Of a DNA stretch of 13,825 nucleotides, positions 6,614-13,825 are shown piece after piece. Position numbers and translations under genes: made by a program. Below the pieces are notes generated by a model. It searched no databases and was not told the DNA's origin. It worked only from the letters and a program-made list of their open reading frames with translations. Where the stretch lies: positions 1 to 13,825 of the forward strand of contig JAEZIT010000057.1 of assembly GCA_023436495.1 (NCBI GenBank). The letters run 5' to 3'. This DNA comes from Acidobacteriota bacterium (GTDB lineage Bacteria; Acidobacteriota; Blastocatellia; Pyrinomonadales; Pyrinomonadaceae). Numbering within the stretch: the stretch's first letter is position 1; each line of letters opens with the position of its first letter.

Positions 6614-7489
6614 ATGTCAAAAAATTTAACTAATCTTTTATTAGCCCTGGGGTTGCTTTGCGTTGTAACCGCATGTGTGTGTCCATCAGACCGCGATGTC
6701 GACCGCAACCGGGATGAAACGCCGCAAGCCGAATCTACGCCCGCGAAAGAATCCGCCGCAGGCAAACCGGCGGCAATGAATCTAAAGAATGACGACGGCG
6801 ATTTTATTGTCGTTCACGAACCTGTCACGAACCAGCGTTATGCTGAGATCGATCGCCAGGTAAAGCAGGAGAAGCTTCTTGAAAAAGCAGCGGACCGACT
6901 CAACCGTTCGCTGATCTTGCCGAAGGATATTGAGCTTCGCACCAAGGACTGCAACGAGGTCAACGCATTCTATAATCCGAACGACAGTTCCGTAACTGTT
7001 TGTTACGAGCTTATGGAACATTTCTTCAAAGTTTTCCGCGTTGGTGGAATGGACGAGCAAACATCTTACACAAAGATGTTTGACGCGGTCCGCTTTGTTT
7101 TTCTGCACGAGATCGGGCATGCGCTGATCGAAACTTATCAATTGCCGATAACCGGTAATGAAGAGGACGCCGCCGACCGCTGTTCGTCTTTTATAAATAT
7201 CGAAGAGCTCGGCGACGACGGCGTAAAGGCCGTCTTCGCAGCGGCGGACGCGTTCCTGATCGAATCGAAGCACAGCACCGCCGACAGCCGCAGCATGGCA
7301 GACGAACATCTGCTTCAGGAACAGCGTTTCTATAATTCGTTATGCATGATATACGGATCAAACACCGAACGTTATTCGATGATCGTGGACGAGGGCTACC
7401 TGCCAAAAGAACGCGCTGTGCGATGCTCGAGCGAATATCAGCGCACCGTCGCGAGCTGGATCAACCTGCTGGAACCCTGGCGAAAATGA
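6614..7489 (+). CDS. DUF4344-type putative zinc metallopeptidase, lipoprotein
   Basis: I start at 6614 (291 aa). The first residues form a lipoprotein signal: MSKN, hydrophobic LLLALGLLCVV, then lipobox VTAC with Cys21. The ATG at 6578 would add 12 residues ahead of the signal and falls within the promoter. After a polar, low-complexity linker (about 24-55) comes a folded domain. Zincin motif HEIGH (His165, Glu166, His169) lies in FVFLHEIGHALIETYQLPIT, followed by NEEDAADRC (Glu183, Glu184, Asp185), which should give the third metal ligand; this arrangement is that of the DUF4344 putative metallopeptidases. Cys residues in the C-terminal half (DCNEVNAFY, TVCYELM, DRCSSF, NSLCMIY, VRCSSEY) may form disulfides, as expected outside the cytoplasm. 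The substrate is unknown. Another lipoprotein gene follows after 32 nt with no terminator, so an operon is likely. Confidence 0.82.
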   Translation: MSKNLTNLLLALGLLCVVTACVCPSDRDVDRNRDETPQAESTPAKESAAGKPAAMNLKNDDGDFIVVHEPVTNQRYAEIDRQVKQEKLLEKAADRLNRSLILPKDIELRTKDCNEVNAFYNPNDSSVTVCYELMEHFFKVFRVGGMDEQTSYTKMFDAVRFVFLHEIGHALIETYQLPITGNEEDAADRCSSFINIEELGDDGVKAVFAAADAFLIESKHSTADSRSMADEHLLQEQRFYNSLCMIYGSNTERYSMIVDEGYLPKERAVRCSSEYQRTVASWINLLEPWRK

Positions 7490-7521
7490 TTTTTTTCTAT
7501 TCTGAAACTTGAGGAACATTT

Positions 7522-8139
7522 ATGAAAACCGTGATCAACAAACTATTGTTCGGCCGCGATAAGTACAGTGGCTTGCTCGCATTGGCGATCGTATCGCTCG
7601 TCGCTTTGGGCTGCACATGCGGCGATATCGACCTTTCCAACGTGGGAAAGGAAGATAATTCCAACCGGACTGCCGCAAACAGCGATTCCGGAAAGACTTC
7701 CGACGACCCTTTCGGAAAGACGAAGCCGGCTGCCGAAAAAGCGGACGCATCGACCGGCGAAGTTCCGTCGGATGCTGCCCTTCAGGAATTGGTCAAAACT
7801 ACGCTGCTCGATTTTAATTCTGCCGTTCAGACCGAAGATTTCACTGAATTTCATTCCAATATCTGTAAACCGTGGCAGAAGCAAACAACGCCTGAAAGCC
7901 TTAAATCGGTGTTTCAGGGATTCATCGACATGAATATTTCGATAGGGTCGATCAGTGATCTCGAGGCCGATTTCTCGCCCGAACCCGCGATCGGCCGCGA
8001 AGTTGGGTTCAAGACGCTGAAATTGTCAGGCAAATACCCAACATCGCCCAACGTCACAAAATTCGAACTGAATTACATTCCCGAAGGCAAGGAATGGAAG
8101 CTCTCGAAGATCGAGGTCGATACCACGCAGAAGAAATAA
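7522..8139 (+). CDS. small lipoprotein, possibly NTF2-like domain
   Basis: The 205-residue product has a lipoprotein signal: basic N-terminus (MKTVINKLLFGRDKY), hydrophobic stretch, and lipobox VALGC with Cys31. A Ser/Asp/Lys-rich disordered linker spans about residues 40-80. The remaining 125 residues look like a compact alpha+beta domain: a helix ALQELVKTTLLDFNSAVQTE, then DFTEFHSNICKPW, and strands ending in KFELNYIPEGKEWKLSKIEV. The pattern of a first helix, 'DF..F' turn and a final 'eWKl..iev' strand resembles NTF2-like (SnoaL/DUF4878) folds; this is inference only. The start is well supported: GAGG at 7511-7514, 7 nt before ATG. It is 32 nt downstream of the DUF4344 lipoprotein, which also has Cys-x-Cys at its mature N-terminus, so the two probably act in the same membrane. 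No enzymatic residues are evident. Confidence 0.72.
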   Translation: MKTVINKLLFGRDKYSGLLALAIVSLVALGCTCGDIDLSNVGKEDNSNRTAANSDSGKTSDDPFGKTKPAAEKADASTGEVPSDAALQELVKTTLLDFNSAVQTEDFTEFHSNICKPWQKQTTPESLKSVFQGFIDMNISIGSISDLEADFSPEPAIGREVGFKTLKLSGKYPTSPNVTKFELNYIPEGKEWKLSKIEVDTTQKK

Positions 8140-8147
8140 CTGAGGGA

Positions 8148-8216
8148 AGGAGTGGAGGATCATAGCAACCTCCACTCCTCCACCCCCATTCCCATTCCTG
8201 CCCTACCCACGTCCCG
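8148..8216 (+). terminator. 11-bp hairpin with C-rich tract, possible Rho-dependent stop
   Basis: AGGAGTGGAGG (8148-8158) pairs perfectly with CCTCCACTCCT (8169-8179) around a 10-nt loop, 8 nt after the lipoprotein stop. No T-run follows; instead about 40 nt are very C-rich and G-poor (to about 8216, with CCATTCCCATTCC). This fits a Rho loading site or a 3'-end protecting hairpin better than an intrinsic terminator. Confidence 0.5.
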
Positions 8217-8218
8217 TT

Positions 8219-8247
8219 TTGCGTTTTATCCCTTTGAACGCTAGAAT
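8219..8247 (+). promoter_or_regulatory. putative promoter of sucC
   Basis: TTGCGT (8219-8224), a 17-bp spacer and TAGAAT (8242-8247) make a plausible sigma70-type promoter. The start would be near 8254, leaving only about 11 nt before the sucC ATG and no room for a normal Shine-Dalgarno. Confidence 0.5.
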
Positions 8248-8264
8248 TTACTTTTCAAAACGCT

Positions 8265-9434
<1,170 letters not shown>

Positions 9435-9447
9435 TTTCCGGCAAATT

Positions 9448-9504
9448 ACGCAAATCAACGCGAATAAGAAAACCGTGTATTTTCTTATTCGCGTTTTTTC
9501 GCGT
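9448..9504 (+). terminator. long palindromic terminator after sucC
   Basis: A perfect 16-bp stem (9457-9472 with 9480-9495) closes a 7-nt loop (9473-9479), and six T (9494-9499) end the 3' arm. The arms go on past this, 9448-9456 with 9496-9504, with three mismatches, giving a 57-nt imperfect palindrome rich in ACGCGAA/TTCGCGT. It ends sucC and could also be a dispersed palindromic repeat. Confidence 0.85.
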
Positions 9505-9603
9505 TCAAACTTCTTTTCGGCCGCGAAAGCAACCAAATCCTCAACTCATCTCATCCTTTAGCGTAAGCTCTTATTAAACTCTGACCTAGAAGGAAACACT
9601 AAA

Positions 9604-11736
9604 ATGAAGTCCAGAATACTCCTCTTTGCAGTACTCGTGTGCGCATTTTCGGCCACAGCCCAAACCAAAGTAAACACACGACTTACGCCTGTGCAGCAAC
9701 CGTCTTCACAGCCGTCGCCGGCGGTTTCGATTCTCCCGATCCGTCGCGTCATTCTCTATTCGAACGGCGTGGCCTATATCGAACGCCGCGGTTTTGTAAC
9801 GGGCGACGCGGATGTCGATCTCTCCTTCAAACAATCGCAGATCGACGACGTTCTCAAATCGATGATCGTACTTGACCTGGGTGAAGGCCGTATCGGTGCC
9901 GTGTCATACAATTCGTCACTTCCCGCCTCTGCACGTACGGCCGAAATCCCGTTTGCTGTAGAAGCAAAGACCGACGACGGAGGTGGAATTTCGGAGGTAC
10001 TGTCCCAGTTGCAGGGTGCAAAGGTTTCCGTTACTTCGACAAAAGGCGCGGCTTCGGGTGCGATCCTCACCGTCGAAAAACGTACCGTGCCGGCTGAAAA
10101 AGACAGGCCGGCCGGCTTCACCCATCATCTCGTCATCGCATCGGAAAACGGAGACATCACTAACTTCGACCTCGCGGATGTCCGCAGTGTTCGGCTTCTC
10201 GACGAAGGCACGAAACGCGACCTCAACGAATTTGCGAACGCAACGGCCTCGACGCGCCGTCGCGATGCGAAAACGATCACCGTTAGCAGCCGCGGCGCCG
10301 GCCGTCGCGAATTGGTCGTGAGTTATACCGTCGCCGCCCCGATCTGGAAAACGACCTACCGTGTCGTGCTCGACAACGATGGCAAACCGTTCTTTCAGGG
10401 CTGGGCGATCGTCGATAATGTAAGCGAAGAAGATTGGGAGAACGTGCAGCTGTCGATGGTTTCCGGCTCGCCCGTTTCGTTCATTCAAAATCTGCAAAAG
10501 CCGCTATTCCGCTATCGCCCGATAGTGCCGATTCCCGACGACCTTAATCTCGATCCGCAGGTCTACGACGCCGAGGCCGGTATAGGGGAAGGAAGCGGCG
10601 GCGGATATGGAATGGGTTCAGGCGCCGGCGGCGGCGTTGGACGCATAAACGAGACGGTAAATGTCTCCGCACAGAATAATATGATGATAGATGGCGTTTC
10701 GACCTCGATCAGCACGGCTCTCGTCAGCGAGCAGTCGGGTGTTGCGACCGCCGCGACCGGGAACGAACTCGGGGACCTGTTCGAATACCGCATCGATGAT
10801 CCGGTTACCGTGCCGCGAAATCGTTCGGCCCTTATACCCATTGTCCAGACAAAAATGGACGGCGAGCGCATTTCGATCTACAACGAAGAGGTCCGGAAAG
10901 AGCGGCCGATGGGCGGGATGCTTCTGACCAACATTACGCCGCTGACATTCGAAGGCGGCAGCCTGACCGTGCTCGATCGCGATGCTTATGCCGGCGAGGC
11001 TTTAATGGAACGGCTCAAGCCGAAAGAGCGGCGGCTGATCTCGTTCGCGCTCGACCTCGGGGCATTGGTCTTTGCTGAGCAGAAAGAAGACCGGGAACCG
11101 GCCAGTTTGATAAAGGTCGTCGACGGAGTGTTCCAGGTCCATTATTTCCGAACTGATGCGAAGGTCTATCACCTTACCAATCAGACCGACCGCGAGAAGG
11201 TCATCTATATCGAACACCCCGTACGGAAAAATTGGGGACTGTCAGATTCTACGCCTAAGCCGAACATAATCACGGAAAAATATTACCGCTTCCGCGTCGA
11301 GCTGAAACCGTTCGAAAAACAATCACTCACGGTATCGGAGCGACAGGGATTAATGGATTCTTACCAGCTCCGCGCCATCAACCGTGAGCACCTCGATATG
11401 TTTCTGACGCGGCGTTACATCGACGAAGCAACTCGCGCCCGGCTGCAGAAGCTTATCGACCTTCGTTCGCAATTGAACCAAATTGAGATAAAACTGGAGT
11501 CGTTCGAAGACGAGGCCGAAAAGATCGAAAATGACCAGAAACGCCTGCGCGAGAATATCGAAGCTCTCGCGAAAACGCCTGAAGCCAAACAGCTCATTGC
11601 CCGCTACATTGCTAAGGCGAACGAACAGGAATCGCGGCTCGAACAAATGAACAAGGACGAGACCGCGATGAAAGCCGATAAAGAACGCCTTGAACGCGAA
11701 CTTGCCTCGGAGATAAGAAACTTCGAGGTGAAATGA
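9604..11736 (+). CDS. exported DUF4139-type protein with Gly-rich insert and C-terminal coiled coil
   Basis: The 710-residue product has a Sec signal peptide (MKSRILLFAVLV, cleavage after ATA at residue 19). After a Pro/Gln/Ser-rich linker (25-42), an N-terminal beta domain starts with IRRVILYSNGVAYIERRG, like the opening strand of DUF4140/DUF4139 proteins. DUF4139 hallmarks follow at about 234-294: LVVSYTVAAPIWKTTYRVVL and IVDNVSEEDWENVQLSMVSG. An insert at about 305-380 contains GEGSGGGYGMGSGAGGGVG and a polar stretch. The domain resumes with LFEYRIDDPVTVPRNRS and SLTVLDRD. Residues about 609-708 are a charged coiled coil (LRSQLNQIEIKLESFEDEAE). Function is unknown; it should be periplasmic or surface-bound and structural rather than catalytic. 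GGA at 9592-9594 lies 9 nt before the ATG, and I see no clear promoter. It converges on the NagX-like gene with a 4-nt gap. Confidence 0.78.
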   Translation: MKSRILLFAVLVCAFSATAQTKVNTRLTPVQQPSSQPSPAVSILPIRRVILYSNGVAYIERRGFVTGDADVDLSFKQSQIDDVLKSMIVLDLGEGRIGAVSYNSSLPASARTAEIPFAVEAKTDDGGGISEVLSQLQGAKVSVTSTKGAASGAILTVEKRTVPAEKDRPAGFTHHLVIASENGDITNFDLADVRSVRLLDEGTKRDLNEFANATASTRRRDAKTITVSSRGAGRRELVVSYTVAAPIWKTTYRVVLDNDGKPFFQGWAIVDNVSEEDWENVQLSMVSGSPVSFIQNLQKPLFRYRPIVPIPDDLNLDPQVYDAEAGIGEGSGGGYGMGSGAGGGVGRINETVNVSAQNNMMIDGVSTSISTALVSEQSGVATAATGNELGDLFEYRIDDPVTVPRNRSALIPIVQTKMDGERISIYNEEVRKERPMGGMLLTNITPLTFEGGSLTVLDRDAYAGEALMERLKPKERRLISFALDLGALVFAEQKEDREPASLIKVVDGVFQVHYFRTDAKVYHLTNQTDREKVIYIEHPVRKNWGLSDSTPKPNIITEKYYRFRVELKPFEKQSLTVSERQGLMDSYQLRAINREHLDMFLTRRYIDEATRARLQKLIDLRSQLNQIEIKLESFEDEAEKIENDQKRLRENIEALAKTPEAKQLIARYIAKANEQESRLEQMNKDETAMKADKERLERELASEIRNFEVK

Positions 11737-11740
11737 CCGC

Positions 11741-13069
11741 CTAAAATTTTATGTACATCCGCCTTCTATATAGCAGCCACATCAGGAATAGCCACAGGAG
11801 GATGAAACACACGGCGTATGCCAGCGAAGCGTTTATCGGTGACAGCCAGGACAGGAAAACGTTGTTGAATATCCATTGCTGGCCGGAGATGTCCTTGCCC
11901 TCCGGTCCGGCAATGCGTATCCACCCGAGCGCACGTGCCATTATTCCCGAAAAAACAAAGAGAGCCAATGCATTCACCCCGAAGATGACGAACGGCTGTG
12001 CCCAGCGTTTATAGCCGTAAATATCTATGAGCCAATAGCAGAATCCAAGCGTGAGCAATGCGAGGCCGGTCGTGTAAACGACATACGAGCTTGTCCACAG
12101 CGACTTGTTCAGCGGAAAAACGAGGCTCCATGACCAGCCCACCGCAAGGCAAACAGCCCCGAAAAAGAACATACCGGCAACGATCTGAAATTTCGAACGC
12201 TCTGCCGCGTTCTCTGCCCGGCCTGGCGTTCCCACAAGCCACGTTCCCGTTAACACACCCGACAGCGTCGTCACGATCGCCGGTATTGTCGACAATATAC
12301 CTTCCGGATCGAAAACCTTGGCCGACCGCCACATATGGTTCTCGGTCAATATGAGACGGTCTAGATATGCAGCCAGATTGCACGCCTTGTCGTCGACGGT
12401 TGCCACGTCACAGCCCGGCACCGGCACGATGGTCATCAATAGCCAATACAGCAGCAGCAGCCCGATGCCGATCATAGTCTGCTGCTTCCAATTTGTGTGC
12501 AGAAATATAAGAGAAACAACGAGATAACAGACCGCGATGCGTTGAAGCACGCCCGGAATTCGCATCGTCGCGACGTTGTACCAGCCGAATTCATATCCAG
12601 CCAGGTAACCGCCGATGACGATCACAGCCCAAACGCCGATCAGTCCGAACGCGATCTTAAAGTTCCTGACCAGCAAAAAGAATAGAGAAGCTATCATCGA
12701 CAGCGCCGCAAGCCATTTCAACGGCCACGGTATTGTCGTCTCACCCATTACGAACAGCGGTATCGCCGACATTGCGATCCCCGTCGCGAATATAGCCGCT
12801 GCGCGTTCCAGGATCTTTACATAAACACCACGTTTGATGCACTCGTGCAGCCGCTTGCCAAGCGCGATCGGTATTGCCACGCCAACGATGAACAGAAAGA
12901 ATGGAAAGATATAATCGGTCGGCGTAATACCGTGCCACTCGGCGTGTTTCAGCGGCCCGTAAATCGAGTTCCAGGTGCCCGGATTGTTTACCAGGACCAT
13001 CCCAGCGATAGTCATACCGCGGAAAACATCCAACGAGACGAGTCGTTTTGGCGCAAGCTCTTCTGCCAT
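11741..13069 (-). CDS. NagX/HGSNAT-like membrane acyltransferase (DUF5009 group)
   Basis: The 442-residue protein is polytopic, with about ten to eleven hydrophobic segments, and matches the heparan-alpha-glucosaminide N-acetyltransferase group. It opens with RLVSLDVFRGMTIAGMVLVN (TM1), then LKHAEWHGITPTDYIFPFF, where His42 matches the proposed acetyl-accepting histidine in the first outer loop of human HGSNAT. RIPGVLQRIAVCYLVVS is a second strong block shared with that family. Such proteins pass acetyl groups from cytoplasmic acetyl-CoA across the membrane to an amino sugar; bacterial NagX members are linked to N-acetylglucosamine use. No nag genes lie in the window, so the substrate is inferred. 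The gene sits 91 nt downstream of the YfiT-like gene on the same strand; no clear promoter or Shine-Dalgarno was found before its ATG. The C-terminus is basic (LLYRRRMYIKF). Confidence 0.87.
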   Translation of the reverse strand: MAEELAPKRLVSLDVFRGMTIAGMVLVNNPGTWNSIYGPLKHAEWHGITPTDYIFPFFLFIVGVAIPIALGKRLHECIKRGVYVKILERAAAIFATGIAMSAIPLFVMGETTIPWPLKWLAALSMIASLFFLLVRNFKIAFGLIGVWAVIVIGGYLAGYEFGWYNVATMRIPGVLQRIAVCYLVVSLIFLHTNWKQQTMIGIGLLLLYWLLMTIVPVPGCDVATVDDKACNLAAYLDRLILTENHMWRSAKVFDPEGILSTIPAIVTTLSGVLTGTWLVGTPGRAENAAERSKFQIVAGMFFFGAVCLAVGWSWSLVFPLNKSLWTSSYVVYTTGLALLTLGFCYWLIDIYGYKRWAQPFVIFGVNALALFVFSGIMARALGWIRIAGPEGKDISGQQWIFNNVFLSWLSPINASLAYAVCFILLWLFLMWLLYRRRMYIKF

Positions 13070-13160
13070 ACGAACAAAGATCAGAGATGCGTGGGCCTAA
13101 CGTGAATAGGACCGTTTATGCGCCCACCACATTCAACCCTTTATTCCCTGTAATATTTAA

Positions 13161-13688
13161 CTACTGCCAGCCTTCCCGTTCGCGCAGGGCGGTGATGTGT
13201 GCAGTATGATGCCGTCCGTGCCAGGCATATAGCCCAAGCATCTTGTCCAACATCCATTCCCCCGATTCCGGGTGTTTCAGTCGCCGCGCGAAATCATCAT
13301 CCGACATCGCATTCAGCATCGCCGCCCAGCGTTCGTGAATGCCTTCGATTATCTTCATCGAAACATCTAGGGGCAGTCGATTGTCTGAAAGCTCCGCCCA
13401 CTTCGCTTCATCGTACGGCCGGATCGTCGGAAGGTCTTCGGTCAGGGCAAGCTTGAAGCGGCAAAAAGAATTCAGGTGGCTGTCGGCGACATGATGCACC
13501 GTCTGACGCACCGTCCACCCGCCGGGCCGGTACGGCGTGTCGATCTGCACCTCGGAAAGCCCTTCGACCGCTCTGGCCAGTACTGCCGGCAATTCTTGGA
13601 TCGCAGCGATAAATTCACCCCTCAGCTCAATCGTCGGCTCGAAACTCTTGTCGAATTTTCCGATAGGGTAACGCAGATCTTCGCTCAT
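13161..13688 (-). CDS. YfiT/DinB-family metal-dependent transferase-like protein
   Basis: The 175 residues match the YfiT (BstA-like) branch of the DinB four-helix bundles. MSEDLRYPIGKF begins the protein, DTPYRPGGWTVRQTVHHVADSHLNSF carries the first metal histidine (His66), FKLALTEDLPTIRPYDEAKW is a signature block, and the C-terminal HGRHHTAHI gives His160 and His164. In B. subtilis YfiT three histidines at the same spacing bind a metal ion. Relatives add small thiols to electrophiles, or have been called metal-dependent hydrolases; the activity and thiol here are unknown. It is cytoplasmic. The ATG lies 3 nt past the dnaB stop, and its ribosome-binding bases fall in the last dnaB codons, so it is probably translated from the dnaB transcript by coupling. 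Confidence 0.88.
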   Translation of the reverse strand: MSEDLRYPIGKFDKSFEPTIELRGEFIAAIQELPAVLARAVEGLSEVQIDTPYRPGGWTVRQTVHHVADSHLNSFCRFKLALTEDLPTIRPYDEAKWAELSDNRLPLDVSMKIIEGIHERWAAMLNAMSDDDFARRLKHPESGEWMLDKMLGLYAWHGRHHTAHITALREREGWQ

Positions 13689-13691
13689 ATC

Positions 13692-13825
13692 CTACTCGCC
13701 GTAATAATTCTCGAATCGCGTAAATTCCCTCAGGAACGCCATTCTAACCGTCCCAGTCGGGCCGTTTCGCTGTTTCGAAATGATCAATTCCGCAATGCCC
13801 GTATTTTCTTCGGTCTTATTATAGT
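13692..13825 (-). CDS. dnaB: replicative DNA helicase DnaB, C-terminal end (rest outside the window)
   Basis: This frame is open to the right edge and shows the last 43 residues before TAG (13694-13692). The sequence reads GIAELIISKQRNGPTGTVRM followed by AFLREFTRFENYYGE. The block 'AE.I..KQRNGPTG' with 'F....TRFEN' is the characteristic C-terminus of bacterial DnaB in the RecA-like helicase domain; the Lys-Gln-Arg segment belongs to helicase motif H4 with its arginine finger. DnaB is the hexameric helicase that opens the fork during replication. Too little is present to judge inteins or the N-terminal domain. The YfiT-like gene follows after 3 nt. Confidence 0.93.
   Translation of the reverse strand, partial: YNKTEENTGIAELIISKQRNGPTGTVRMAFLREFTRFENYYGE

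Noticed and set aside
6782..7309. 175-codon minus-strand frame in the DUF4344 gene
   Set aside because: Antisense to the HEIGH-containing domain and without its own start signals.
9916..10497. 193-codon minus-strand frame in the DUF4139 gene
   Set aside because: Antisense shadow; the plus-strand frame has a signal peptide, ribosome-binding site and domain match.
13091..13127. GTGGGC/GCCCAC pairing with nested CCTA/TAGG before the NagX-like gene, considered as a leader structure
   Set aside because: The 6-bp stem closes a 25-nt loop, the inner stem is only 4 bp, and no riboswitch class fits.

Overview
The window most likely comes from an Acidobacteriota chromosome, possibly of the Blastocatellia/Pyrinomonadales type. 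This is an inference from gene content: an Oar-like TonB-dependent receptor, a secreted protein with a carboxypeptidase-regulatory-like domain plus TPRs, many exported proteins of unknown role, and core genes with moderate GC. I see no phage, transposon, CRISPR or plasmid genes, and base composition looks even by eye. It reads as an ordinary chromosomal segment of housekeeping genes mixed with cell-envelope genes.

Layout. 1-1608 (+) is the C-terminal part of a TonB-dependent outer-membrane receptor, closed by a strong intrinsic terminator. 1748-2800 (+) is an exported TPR protein with its own promoter. It converges, 11 nt apart, on a minus-strand block read 4168 to 2812: tRNA-Gln(CTG), a hotdog thioesterase, a small one-TM protein and an isochorismatase-family hydrolase. 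The tRNA promoter (TTGACA-N18-TAAATT) fires away from smpB (4306-4764, +), which is followed by pepA (4822-6324, +) and a terminator.

6614-8139 (+) holds two lipoprotein genes, a DUF4344-type zinc metallopeptidase and a small lipoprotein that looks NTF2-like. A promoter lies just before the first, and a hairpin with a C-rich tract follows the second. sucC (8265-9434, +) has no sucD beside it and ends in a long palindromic terminator. 9604-11736 (+) encodes a 710-residue exported DUF4139-type protein with a Gly-rich insert and a C-terminal coiled coil. It converges, 4 nt apart, on a minus-strand block that enters from the right edge: the end of dnaB, a YfiT/DinB-type metalloenzyme, and a NagX/HGSNAT-like membrane acetyltransferase.

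The housekeeping genes cover ribosome rescue (smpB), peptide turnover (pepA), the TCA cycle (sucC), replication (dnaB) and glutamine decoding (tRNA-Gln). The envelope genes cover uptake (TonB receptor), exported scaffolds (TPR protein, DUF4139 protein), lipoproteins and an acyl-transfer membrane protein. They do not assemble into one evident pathway. I found no convincing new defence or mobile system. The most unusual points are the tRNA-to-thioesterase junction, the domain order of the DUF4139 protein, the two adjacent Cys-x-Cys lipoproteins, and the long palindrome after sucC.
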